The notes: generated by a model from the letters alone, not told the origin. A DNA stretch of 64,000 nucleotides from Bactrocera neohumeralis (GCF_024586455.1 NW_026089623.1:9830204-9894203), one strand, 5' to 3'; numbered from the stretch's first letter, positions 22,251-33,172 are shown. Translations and numbers: made by a program.

Positions 22251-25200
22251 ATGCCGAGGAAAATAAAACGACCTGACATAGGTCGTCGAAGTCGTGTAAA
22301 TGTGCAACGAGCTACTTTACGCTCCAACCGCACTAATGACCAGCGAGATGCTGATAATGATAACAGTCGTACAAGTATGGGAGAATTACGTTCAAGAGTA
22401 AATAACTATCAAGTGGATAGGGGGAGAATGGAACGAGTTCGTGCACAACGATCACAACAGCAGCGAGCACGGGATAACGAATTTAATCGATTCCGCAGAC
22501 GCAATGCTCCTATAAACCTCGAACGAGGAGCATTTTCCTACGATCCGGAATTTGATTATAGTGCCGACAAATCTGTGACGATTGGAGAAATGTTAATCAT
22601 TTGTCAACATTGTAAAGCATTAAAGTACAGTAGTGGACCTGCAGACGGGTTCATGCCTACTTTCAAGGTAGTATACCATAATTGTTTTAGTGAAATTATA
22701 ATTTGTATTTGTATCACAATTAATTTAACCAGTTCTTAAACATTTACAGATACAAGGACAAATTCATCACCTACTGGGGGCAATGCTGCCAGTGCCACAT
22801 GCAGATCATAAATTTTTGCAAATTTATTTTATGGGCAATCAAGATGTGGAAGTTGATACACATTGTGGTCATAATCCAACCGTCAAGCGAATCATTGTCC
22901 AACAACTGCAAACATTTCTTCACGAGAATAATGAATTAGTGAAGATGTTCAAAATGGCACTGGATCGGATGCCATCAGACAGCCATAATATTGTAATAAG
23001 AGCAGACAAAACACCTGCTGGAGAGCATGCAAGGAGGTTTAATTCACCGACAATAGATGAAGTGGCTATTACCGTTGTTGGAGAGAATTAGCAATCAAGA
23101 GATATTCTACTTCATCGCCGGAACAATGAATTGAAACGTGTATATGAAATGCATAGAGCTTATGATGCTTTACAATACCCATTAATTTTCTGGCAGGAAG
23201 AAGATGGGTACCATTCTAATATCAAAATGGTCAATCCAACAACAGGTAATTAGATTATAAAAAATGAAATATTTTATATGTTCAATATATAAATGTATTT
23301 TTTTATCATATGTACTTCCAGGTGCTGATACATACAAAAAAGTCAGTGCCATGAATTATTATGCATACAGACTCATGATCCGTGAAGGTGAAGTAAATCA
23401 CATTTTGATGTGTCAACGGCTCTTTCATCAGTATGCAGTGGACATGCACGTCAAAATTGAGACTGAAAGATTGACATACATCCGTCTTAACCAACAGCAG
23501 CTTCGATCCGAAGAGTACATTCATCTTCGCGATGCAATCAATGCTGACGGCAATGTAAATAATGTAGGAAGAATGACAATTTTACCGGCCACTTACATCG
23601 GAAGCCCGCGCCACATGCACGAGTACGCTCAAGATGCGATGTCTTATGTTCGAAAGTATGGCCGTTCAGACCTATTTATTACATTCACCTGTAACCCACA
23701 ATGGATTGAAATAAAAAAAGAACTGCTACACAACCAAACACCACTTGATAGGCATGACATCACAGCCAGAGTTTACAAGCAAAAATTAAAATCTTTAATG
23801 AATTTCATTACAAAGCATCGTGTGTATGGCCAAGTACGTTGTTGGATGTACTCTGTTGAGTGGCAAAAGCGTGGTTTGCCACATGCTCATATATTAGTCT
23901 GGTTGGTTGACAAAATAAGGCCAGAAGAAATTGATTCCATTATTTCAGCCGAAATTCCTGATGAAACGGTTGACCCAAAATTGCATACGATAGTAACTAA
24001 ACACATGACACATGGACCTTGCGGAGTTTTCAACAAAAGCTCACCGACGGCAAGTGCTCCAAACGGTACCCGAGAAACTTGCTTGCTGAAACCATCTCGG
24101 GAATCGATGGTTACCCATTGTATCGTCGGCGATCAGTTGAGGACAGTGGACGATCTGCCGATGTCAAGATAAAAGGACAAGATTTTCATGTAGACAATCG
24201 TTGGATTGTGCCGTTCTCGCCCATATTGTCCAAAACTTTTGAAGCTCACATCAACGTGGAATTTTGTAACTCTGTGAAATCCATAAAGTACATATGTAAA
24301 TATGTTAACAAAGGTGGCGACATGGCCGTGTTCGCAGTAACAAACACAAATGATGAAGTGTCTAACTATCAGATGGGTCGCTATGTAAGCAGCAATGAGG
24401 CTATTTGGCGCATATTTTCGTTTGCAATTCATGAAAGACATCCCACTGTATTGCATTTGGCAGTTCATTTAGAAAATGGACAACGAGTGTATTTCAACCC
24501 AAACAACGCTGTGGATAGAGCGGCACGCCCACCTGTGACCACATTGACAGGTTTCTTCTCAATTTGTGCAACTGATCAATTCGCTCGCACTTTGCTGTAT
24601 GCTGATATGCCGCGCTACTACACATGGAACGCATCATCAAAGTCTTTTCGGCGTCGTAAACAGGTAACACCACTTGAAGGATATGAAAATGTATTTGCCA
24701 CAGATGCTATAGCCCGTATATATACAGTACATCCTAATAACGATGAATGTTATTATCTTAGATTGTTATTGGTGAATGTTCCTGGTCCGACATCTTTTCA
24801 ACAATTGCGAACAGTTGAAGGACATCTGTGAGCGACTTACCGTGAGGCATGTCAATTATTACGGTTGTCTGGGGGGATTTACTTTCTTGATTATCCTGGG
24901 GGTTCTGGGAAAACGTTCCTAATTTCATTGCTATTAGCAAAGATCCGACCGCAAAATGAGGTAGCCCTAGCGTTGGCTTCATCTGGAATAGCAGCAACTT
25001 TATTAGAAGGCGGACGAACTGCACATTCAGCCTTAAAATTACCATTAAACATGCATATCAACGAAACGCCAGTTTGCAACATTGCCAAAAATAGCGCTAT
25101 GGCGAAGACTCTCCAAGTATGCAAATTGATAATTTGGGACGAATGAACAATGGCCCACAAGAGGTCGCTGGAGGCACTAGATAGGACGTTAAAAGATTTA

Positions 25201-26181
25201 CGTGATAACCAAAACATTTTTGGTGGAGCTATGATACTGTTGTCAGGTGATTTTCGTCAGACTCTTCCAGTAATTCCTCGATCGACTGTTGCTGACGAAA
25301 TAAACGCATGTCTAAAATCATCAAGTTTGTGGCGGCACGTAAAGACACTACAATTAACTACTAACATGCGAGTGTTTTTGCAACAAGATCAAACTGCGAC
25401 TGTGTTTTCGAAGCAGTTGCTGGATATTGGCAATGGTAAGGTCGCAGTTGACAGCTCGACCGGATTAATGACTTTTCCCACAGATTTCTGTCACTTCACA
25501 GAATCGAAAAAGGAGCTTATTCAGCGTGTTTTTCTGGACATTAAACAACAATATAATAACCACGATTGGCTAAGTGAACGAGCGATATTGGCAGCAAAAA
25601 ACAAAGATGTCGATGATCTCAATGCTACCATTCAGAATTTCCTTCCAGGAGAGTTGTTTACGTACAAATCAGTTGACACGGCCACAAACCAGGATGACGT
25701 AGTCAACTATCCTACAGAATTTTTAAATTCATTTAACTTGCCTGGACTACCACCATATAATTTGAAATTAAAAGTAGGGTGAGTTGTCATCATGCTGCGT
25801 AATATTAATCAACCTCGACTTTGCAATGGAACGAGATTGGTTGTGAAGAAACTCATGAATAACATCATCGAAGCTAAAATAATCAAAGGAAAATACAAAG
25901 GAGAGGATGTCTTAATCCCACGAATACCTATGATTCCAACGGATTTGCCATTTGATTTTAAGAGGTTGCAATTTCCCGTGCGTCTGGCGTTTTCGGTGAC
26001 CATAAATAAATCGCAAGGCCAATCATTGCAAGTTTGCGGAATAAACTTAGAGTTTCCCTGTTTCACACATGGACAATTATACGTTGCGTGTTCGCGTGTC
26101 GGAAAACCAACATCCTTATTTATTTACGCACCACAAAAAAAATTAAAAATATTGTCTACCAGAAAGCACTATATTAATTAA
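22251..26181 (+). pseudogene. Helitron Rep-helicase, decayed
   Basis: Rolling-circle replication initiator fused to a Pif1-type helicase. I start at ATG 22251 because MPRKIKRPDIGRRS fits Helitron N-termini and its frame matches exon 2. Introns: 22668-22749 (GTAGTA...TTACAG) and 23246-23321 (GTAATT...TTCCAG). Exon 2 contains FLQIYFMGNQDVE. The Rep part has ATYIGSPRHMHE, the HUH motif in LPHAHILVWL (about 23876) and the tyrosine motif YICKYVNKG (about 24290). The helicase has Walker A PGGSGKT (about 24895), Walker B LIIWDE, DFRQTLPVI and, at the end, VTINKSQGQS and YVACSR. Damage: TAG at 23089, a frameshift near 24045, TGA at 24829, 25144 and 25780, and a large deletion between Rep and helicase. 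Confidence 0.92.
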
Positions 26182-26447
26182 CTGTATATGATCATAACTG
26201 TGTTGTATTTAATTTAAGCAAAGATTTGTTTATCATGTTCACAGTCCAGAAACGAGCACATCCAAGAAAATTTTAAATTTTTGTATATGAAGAGTATAAA
26301 TATAAATAAATGACTTAATATGTATATAATATGTGCTTTTGGATCCTTAATGTCAACGTGTATTAGTAACTCTTTATTTCCATCAACTTGGCTCCATCTA
26401 CTTGGGAACCACTTGGATCGCCAGGACATGATAATATGGTGGAAGTA

Positions 26448-27058
26448 CTAAGCGAACTCGGACAAATCTGATTCGATCAGAACATTATCAATGTTGAGCT
26501 GCTGGCTGTCTTCAATAACATCAATATCTACCAGAACATTCTTGATGTTGGGCTTTTGGCTGTCTTCAATAACTTGAATGTCCTGTATGTCTTCGGCCGA
26601 TAAATATAATTCACAGAATGTCTCCTCAGATGATGAAGATGGCATTGTAGAAACGTGTTTTGGTTTAGATAGCAGCTTTTGCTTTAATATATTTTTTTGT
26701 ACTTTTGTCCTGTTCACGCGTATTATTCGTTCTACATTCTTACCACACTTGGTACAAAATCTGAAGGTAACAGCGATTATGTTGTAGCATTCGTCGCATC
26801 TTAATAATAATTTAATACAATCTGGACAGTTATTATTTTTTTCTGCCGTTCCATCCACTTTTTACAAAACGGACAATGCATTTTAAGGAGTTGAGGGATA
26901 TATAGCTTCACTATAACTATATTATAGTTGTTTGAATTCTTTATTTTCTCGATGACAGATGTAGTTCTTCTTCTTTTCCTAACCATGGCCATCGTCAAAA
27001 AAAAAAAAACGATAGATGTAGTTTGATAGTTATAGTGTAAATATTTGTCAGTATTCAC
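26448..27058 (-). pseudogene. Antisense zinc-ribbon protein of the Helitron (second copy)
   Basis: Counterpart of 19112-19746 in the complete Helitron, lying between the Rep-helicase stop and the 3' terminus and pointing the opposite way. It has the same parts: basic start, MHCPFCKKW, then CPDC, CDEC and CTKC pairs in a second frame, then an acidic region with a repeated VIEDSQ motif. The second frame opens right after a TAA and has no ATG of its own, which supports a single gene interrupted by a slip at the run of seven A. Here the tail ends earlier, at SDLSEFA. Confidence 0.5.
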
Positions 27059-27261
27059 TCAAAAAAAATTGTCTATGGTAAAATGTCACTTGAAATGTTA
27101 ACGTCTCTTTGCTGTGCATCTATACTATAATTCTTTAATATTCCTAAAAATCTAAAAGCAGCAAATTTCAATAAAATTAAAAAAGTATTGTGTCGTGTGT
27201 TTGTGACTTACTAAATATGCCTCCAATAATTAGGCGGTGCGAAGTTCGCCGGGTCAGCTAG

Positions 27262-27765
27262 TTTGTTAATAAATAATGCCGGCTTATTTTCGTTAAATCC
27301 GAAATGTTTGTTAACCGTATTAAAATAGCGTTATAGAATTGTACAAGTATATTTACATAAACCAGAAATTTTTACATATATGCATGGGATCAAAGGTACT
27401 GAATACGTTTACTTTGGTTTTGTAGGGTAAATTCCTGTGTATGGCATGCCTACTCATATTCTTCCAATTCGTCTTTCCTTCTTTCAGCTACTTACGGGGT
27501 TCTTGATGTGCTGAACACAATGAGTGCGACAGACTGCAAACGACATCTGTCAAATATTAAAATACACACGTTCTTAAGGACACAGTTATTTTGACAGCTG
27601 CACGACTACACGACTGCAAGCCGACAGTTGTCGCTCTCGCTAACTTTAATATATTTTTATATTTGCCAACGACAGTAGGACGACAGTAGAGAGATGAGGT
27701 AGAGTGGTGATGCCACTAATATGTAAAATGTAAAATTATTCAAAGCTCTAACAAACCTGACGTTA
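27262..27765. repeat. 504-bp Helitron flank segment, copy 2
   Basis: Starts directly after CTAG of the complete Helitron and matches 20011-20514 over its whole 504 bases, ending at the same cctgacgtta. After it the sequence changes to ctgtgtattt, unlike both the Helitron start and the tttag continuation seen in unit A. Confidence 0.9.
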
Positions 27766-27991
27766 CTGTGTATTTTTATTTTCGATGTAATTTGTTTTTG
27801 TGTTTGTGACTTCATCCTCGTAAATCTTTATATTTGATGTGTATGTACGAATGTGCATATGTTACATTTTTGTGTACAGCACTGCACTTTCTTTTGTTTC
27901 AAATTTGTTTTTTATTATGTTTAAAAATTATTAAACTTTTTCTACTGCACTTTTTTGTTTGGTTGTTTTTCCTTTTTGTTTGGATTGTTAT
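27766..27991. other. T-rich stretch without a recognised gene
   Basis: AT-rich with many T runs; one open frame is low-complexity and unsupported. It resembles in style the T-rich leader of the BEL relics to the right (33177-33350), so the gypsy element may have landed in such DNA. Confidence 0.4.
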
Positions 27992-27995
27992 ATAT

Positions 27996-28583
27996 TGTTA
28001 CGAATTTACTTTTCTAGGTTCGTATCATGGATTGACAAATAAAACAAAAAAAACCATTTAATTCAAACAAAATCTCTTTATTCACTATAGCAGTTTACTC
28101 TAAACACTGGTTCGTTACGTTGGCGCTGCCACGGCTTATATAGCCACGCACTCTTCGCTGATGCCGATGTGTCCTTCTAAAATATTGCATCTGGCAATTA
28201 TAAGAACATAATGCTATACGTTCCATATACAGTTAATGTTTATGTAGACAAACAAACAATCGCGGCGCCCAATGTTTACAATAAGGAATGCATATAGCAA
28301 AACAAACACATATAAAGATGCTATGCATTCCATAAACATGCAGCTGTTGTTCATGTTATAAGTAGACAAACAGACAACCGCGGCGCCCAATGTTTATAAT
28401 AAGGACTGCATATAGTAAGACAAACACATATAATGATGCTATGCATTCCATATATGTACATGCAGCTGTTGTTCATGTTATAAGTAGACGAACAGACAAC
28501 AGCGGCGCCCAATGTTTATAACAATGGATGCATTTAGCAATACAAATACACGTGGTACCAAACTTAATACTACTTTTGTAACA
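27996..28583 (-). repeat. 3' LTR of the gypsy element
   Basis: 588 bases, TG...CA ends. Matches 32609-33172 closely but is longer by 24 bases, mostly from differences inside a set of three internal repeats of about 118-122 bases starting at 28261, 28379 and 28501, each beginning (c/a)gcggcgcccaatgttta. Confidence 0.92.
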
Positions 28584-28600
28584 CTGTCCTGCACTTAAGC

Positions 28601-29917
28601 CTAACCTTCCCGATTAGGCACAAATCCTCTTGAACTAAATGGGGCGAGCCTCTCCAAATGTACTACTTTCATTTTACATCGTGCTTTTCCATTTCTTTGG
28701 TATACTGCAACCACGTCATTAAGTCGTTTCATCACCACATAGGGCCCTTCCCAGGCTGTCTGCAATTTCGGGGACAAGCCTTTCTTTTGAAGTGGATTGT
28801 ACAACAGGACCAGATCACCTTCTTCAAAACCTTTTGAATTTGCCGCTTGATCAAACAGATCATAGATGCAATTCATTCATTTTTTCCTTTAAGGCAGGGC
28901 AATAATCTCCATCATTTCTTACAGCTGAATGATTCATCCCAAACTTAAGATCAGCAGGGAATCGCAGATTAGATCCGAAAATAATCTTTGCTGACGTGTA
29001 ACCAGTTTTCTCGTGCTTCGCTGAACGATACGCCAGCAGGAACATCTGGATGCACTTGTCCCAATTCCGTTGATCTTTATCAACGATTTTCCGCAGATGT
29101 TCTTCGAGCGTTCGGTTGAATCTCTCTACCATCCCATCTGATTGTGGATGTAACGCTGTTGTCCGTGTCTTGTAGATGCCCAATAATGTACAGACTTCTT
29201 GGAAAATGGAAGATTCGAAATTCCTGCCTGGATCTGAATGCAATTCGACGGGCACTCCGAACCTCGTTATCCAATTTTCTACAAATGCTTCGGCTACTGT
29301 CTTCGCTTCTTGGTTTGGTAAGGCATACACTTCTGGCCATTTACTGAAATAGTCCATGACAACCAGTAGATATTTGTTTTCGGCCGTACTGGTTGGGAAC
29401 GGACCTGCAACGTCCATTGCGACTCGTTCAAATGGTGATCCCACGTTGTATTGTTGCAGCCTACCACGACTTTTGACTTTGGGACCTTTAGCTGCCATGC
29501 ACTTTACACAATTACTTATCCATCCTGCTAATGAATCTCGACAACCAATCCAGTAGAACCGTTGTTTAATCTTCCTATAGTTTTTGTAATCCCAAGGTGC
29601 CCTCCACTAGGTCCATCGTGATATTCTTTCAATACTTTCGGGATCATGGACTTCGGTACTATGATCAGCAGACGAGACTGTTTGCCATCTTCGCTTCCAC
29701 AGGTACGATGAAGGTATCCATTAACGAGGTTTATGCTGTTCCATTTCGCCCAATATGCTTTTGCAGTTGGACTCTCACTACTTATTTGTTCCTTTGGTGG
29801 TCGTACTCCATTTTCTTTGGCTATTATCAGCTTTGCAAGATCAGGGTCCTCCAGCTGATTGGTTCTGATACGGTGAGGAGTCCAATCATCTTCAGGTTGT
29901 ATATTCAGCAATTGCAC
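28601..29917 (-). pseudogene. Gypsy integrase, frameshifted
   Basis: Inserts the DNA copy into the host. The piece 29917-29528 holds the region before the zinc finger and the GGHLGITKT block, whose His starts the H2C2 finger. 29498-28860 is the catalytic core, with AMDVAGPFP (first Asp), LHSDPGRNFES (second Asp) and SDGMVERFNRTLEEHL (Glu). 28876-28601 is the C-terminal domain (FEEGDLVLLYNP, WEGPYVV), ending close to the 3' LTR. Frameshifts lie near 29520 and 28868. The first Asp, second Asp and Glu are all in place. Confidence 0.9.
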
Positions 29918-29929
29918 GTCGATTATACC

Positions 29930-31152
29930 TTCTTTTCCTTCTGATTTGGAGCAATGTTTGCATTCCAGTGGACAAGGGCGACGTGATAATGCATCCGCAT
30001 TTTTGTTGTGAATCCCCTTTCGGTGTTCTGTTTCGAAGTCGTAATTCTATAATCTTTCGATCCATCGTGCAATTTGGCCTTCCGGATTCTTAAACTGTAA
30101 TAATCATTTTAATGCTACATGATTCCTTAGCAAGAATCGTTGCCCATACAAATACTTGTGGAAATGTTTTATACATTCCATCACAGCTAGTAGTTCTTTT
30201 CGCGTCACACTGTAGTTTTTCTCAGGTTTCCCGAGCACTCTGCTGTAATACCCAATTACTCTTTCTTGCCCGTCGATGAGCTGAGACAGGACACCTCCAA
30301 TTCCATAAGCGATCGCATCTGTATCCAAGATGAATTTCTTTCCAGGTATTGGATAAGCTAACATCGGCGCCGTACAAAGTAGTTCTTTAAGCTGCTCAAA
30401 CGCTTTTTCTTGTTCCAACTGCCATACAAACGGGCGATTCTTCTTTATTAAATCATGCAAACTTCTAGCCACGTTCGCAAATCCAGGTACAAAACGGCGT
30501 TAATACGTGCATAAGCCGAGGAAGCTGCGGAGTTCATGTATGTTGGTGGGTCGAGGCCAATCTTTAACTGCTTTTATTTTTCCCTCCTCGTTGTGAATAC
30601 CCTCAGTTGACACTTTATGTCCGAGATATGAGACCTGCTTCTTCAATAATGAACACTTTTTGGGATTCCGGCTGATGCTATTCGCTGAAAGACTTCCTCT
30701 AGATTTTTCAGATGATCATCAAAACTTTTTCCCATGATGATAATGTCATCAAGATACACCAAACATGTCTTCCAGTTGAGTCCTTTTAACACATGTTCCA
30801 TCAATCGCTCGAACGTTGCAGGCGCATTACATAACCCAAATGGCATCACAGAGAATTCCCATAACCCGTCGCCCATACTGAAAGCGGTCTTTTCACGGTC
30901 ACATTCATCAATCTCGACTTGCCAATATCCACTTTGTAGATCTAATGTAGAAAACCATTTCGCTCCAGACAAGGTGTTTAATGTATCGTCGATTCTCGGT
31001 AGAGGATAACTGTCTTTCTTTGTGACATCATTCAATTTCCTATAATCTACGCAGAAACGGGTGCTACCATCTTTCTTTTTAACTAAGACGATAGGTGAGC
31101 TCCATGGACTTATTGGAGGTTCGATTACACCGTTTTTGTGCATGTCGTCCAT
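29930..31152 (-). pseudogene. Gypsy reverse transcriptase and RNase H, frameshifted
   Basis: Copies the RNA into DNA. 31152-30643 is the polymerase, with PWSSPIVLVKKKDGSTRFCV, LDLQSGYWQ, MPFGLCNAPATF and the active site VYLDDIIIM. The connecting region (30660-30473) continues in another frame with YLGHKVSTEGI and LRSFLGL. 30472-30104 is RNase H, with FVWQLEQEKAF, FILDTDA and VTRKELLAV. The end of the domain, ADALSRR, is in yet another frame near 29990. At least two frameshifts and several stops break it. Confidence 0.9.
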
Positions 31153-31263
31153 TTACGATACCGTTGATAGTAAGATTGTTGACATGGCGACCTATTTGTG
31201 ATATCGAGATGGCGGGGCAAATAGTTGACGGACCCAGTTCACGCACCTTTGAACTGTTCCGTT

Positions 31264-31894
31264 TTAGTTTAACGACTTGTGAGAAGTGGATACTCTGTCC
31301 TCGTTATCTGTTGCTTGTTTCCGTTTTGATGGGTTTACTTTTATATTGCCATTTCGGGCAAAGTGACCCGCTTTTCCACAGTTGAAACATCTGCCTGTTG
31401 TATTTACTCGCGGTGTAGCAATTGTCTTCAGAGTCTTCAATATTTCTTCCATCTGCGCCGGTTGTTCCATTTTAATTCTTTGTACTTTGTCTGCTGGTTT
31501 ACTTAGTAGAGAAGCTGTTTCCTGTGTGAGGGCGTGCGAAACCATTTCAGCAAACGTTCTTTTTGGCAATGCATGTGTGGCGCGTTTGGTGTCCACATCA
31601 CGAATTCCATTTATGAAATTATTGAATTTTCACCCTCTCAATGCAATCCACAGGTGCATCTGCCTTTGCCAAATGAGTCAGTCGTTCTATTTCAGTTGCG
31701 AACTCTTGCAATGACTCGTTCATCTTCTGACCCCTATTATGCAGTTCAATCTGGTAAATTTGTTTCCGGTGCTCACTACCATATCGTCTTTCTACCGCAC
31801 TCATCAATGCCTCATAGTTGTCCCGTTCACAATCTGGAATAGTCTGAAGGATTTCTGCCGCAGGTCCTTTCAATGATACAAACAAGGACGCCAC
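31264..31894 (-). pseudogene. Gypsy Gag, capsid and zinc-knuckle part
   Basis: The structural protein that coats the RNA. 31894-31619 is the retrotransposon Gag core (ASLFVSLKGPAAEILQTIP, LMSAVERRYG, LQEFATEIERL). After a frameshift, 31596-31264 reaches a CCHC-like motif CFNCGKAGHFARNG whose last Cys is replaced by Gly, so the knuckle is broken. The reading frame ends soon afterwards, at the point where the protease should follow. Confidence 0.85.
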
Positions 31895-31987
31895 TTTGTC
31901 CGCTGCATTCCAGTTATTGGCTATTGCTGTCTTTTAAAACTGAAGTTTGAAAATTTGAAATGGAATACTTCCATCGAATGCGGGTGC

Positions 31988-32566
31988 CTACAATCTTGGA
32001 TTATTTGTTGATGGTGCAGGGCCATGCAGTTGCAGTTCTCGCATACGATTACTCAATTGAAGAACTTCTGATTTTAAATTTTCTTCGTCATTTTTTAACG
32101 TGCTTAAATCGTCATCAAGTTTTGAAAATTTCTCTTGCACTTGTTTTTGTACTTGTGTAGTATTTTCTGTAATCTGTTGTACCGTACGATTTTCTAACTG
32201 CGTATTATTTTCAGTCATTTGTTGTGTGAGGCGAGACTCTAACTGTGATGTATTTTCAGCTATTTGTGTCATTTGCTGTGCCAGACGATTTTCTGTTTGC
32301 ACGGCATTTTCTGCCGTTTGCTTAATAGCCACTAACAGCATGTTCATGTCTACACTTGATGATCTTCGTTGTTCTTCTACTTTTTCTTCTACCTTTGTAG
32401 AAGTTTCTGGGCCATCAAATTTGAATTCGTCCACATTAATTCCATCCGCTTCCATTGCTTCACGTAATCGTGCCTGCAGATCCGCCTTTTGTCCGCTTAT
32501 CGGCAAATTACGCTCCTCCAGTTCCTTTTTTAACTGCTGAATTCTCAATTCCCCGAATTTAACCAT
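31988..32566 (-). CDS. Gypsy Gag N-terminus with SAP-like domain and coiled coil
   Basis: 192 residues starting at the first ATG after the primer-binding site. Residues about 7-37 (LRIQQLKKELEERNLPISGQ, then ADLQARLREAM) match the SAP fold, a DNA-binding helix-loop-helix. Residues about 70-170 form a long heptad-rich coiled coil with repeated QMTxNxxQLExR units. The frame stops at 31988, about 90 bases before the capsid part resumes. A SAP domain in Gag could tether the particle to chromatin; that role is inference. Confidence 0.75.
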   Translation of the reverse strand: MVKFGELRIQQLKKELEERNLPISGQKADLQARLREAMEADGINVDEFKFDGPETSTKVEEKVEEQRRSSSVDMNMLLVAIKQTAENAVQTENRLAQQMTQIAENTSQLESRLTQQMTENNTQLENRTVQQITENTTQVQKQVQEKFSKLDDDLSTLKNDEENLKSEVLQLSNRMRELQLHGPAPSTNNPRL

Positions 32567-32589
32567 CTTGAATTTGGATTATTTGACAA

Positions 32590-32608
32590 TCCCACTTCTG
32601 ACACCAAT
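32590..32608 (-). promoter_or_regulatory. Primer-binding site of the gypsy element
   Basis: Directly inside the 5' LTR, read on the minus strand: TGGTGTCAGAAGTGGGA. It starts TGG, as a complement of a tRNA CCA end must, and looks like a tRNA-Leu-type 3' end. I am not certain of the tRNA. Confidence 0.65.
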
Positions 32609-33172
32609 TGTTGCGAATTTATTTTTCTAGGTTCGTATCATGGATTGACAAATAAAACAAAAAAAACCGTTTAATTCAAACAAAATCTCTTTATTCACTA
32701 TAGCAGTTTACTCTTAACACTGGTTCGTTACGTTGGCGCTGCCTCGGCTTATATAGCCACGCACTCTTCGCTGATGCCGATGTGTCCTTCTAAAATATTG
32801 CGTCTGGCAATTATAAGAACATAATGCTATACGTTCCATATGTTAATGTTTATGTAGACAACCGCAGCGCCCAATGCTTACAATAAGGAATGCATATAGC
32901 AAAACAAACACATATAAAGATGCTATGTATTCCATATACATACATGCAGCTGTTGTTGACAAACAGACAACCGCGGCGCCCAATGTTTATAATAAGGACT
33001 GCATATAGTAAGACAAACACATATAATGATGCTATGCATTCCATATACATGCAGCTGATGTTCATGTTATAAGTAGACAAACAGACAAACGCGGCGCCCA
33101 ATGTTTATAACAAGGGATGCATATAGCAATACATATACACGTGGTACCAAACTTAATACTACTTTTGTAACA
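32609..33172 (-). repeat. 5' LTR of the gypsy element
   Basis: 564 bases with TG...CA ends, matching the 3' LTR at 27996-28583. It has the same three internal repeats, starting near 32863, 32971 and 33090, but shortened in the first two units. The LTR pair differs by several substitutions and indels, so the insertion is not recent. Confidence 0.92.

Larger units (their letters stand above)
20515..27261 (+). mobile_element. Complete-ended autonomous-type Helitron (decayed)
   Basis: Rolling-circle transposon of 6747 bases. The 5' end TCTATCTATCTATC at 20515 leads into aactcgagaacggctgggcc, typical of insect Helitron starts. The 3' end is CTAG at 27258-27261 after the palindrome GCGAAGTTCGC. 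The preceding host base is A and the following one T. A related empty site exists in unit A, where the same left flank ends cctgacgtta and continues tttag at about 1766-1780. It holds a minisatellite, a Rep-helicase pseudogene on the plus strand and an antisense zinc-ribbon gene. Bases 20530-21760 hold no recognisable gene. Confidence 0.92.
27996..33172 (-). mobile_element. Ty3/gypsy LTR retrotransposon with SAP-domain Gag
   Basis: A 5.2-kb element in minus orientation with both LTRs and a 4-bp target duplication ATAT (27992-27995 and 33173-33176). LTRs start TGTTRCGAA and end TAACA. Order on the minus strand is LTR, primer-binding site, Gag, reverse transcriptase, RNase H, integrase, LTR, which is the Ty3/gypsy order. 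No env is present between integrase and LTR. Only about 110 bases separate Gag from reverse transcriptase and no protease motif is visible, so the protease region has been deleted. All genes carry stops or frameshifts. Confidence 0.93.

Noticed and set aside
24829..25782. Selenoprotein reading of the three TGA codons in the Helitron helicase
   Set aside because: The same gene also has a TAG, a frameshift and a large deletion; simple decay suffices.
28261..28530. Regularly spaced ~120-bp repeats considered as a CRISPR-like array
   Set aside because: They are inside an LTR, the whole unit repeats rather than alternating with unique spacers, and this is an animal genome.
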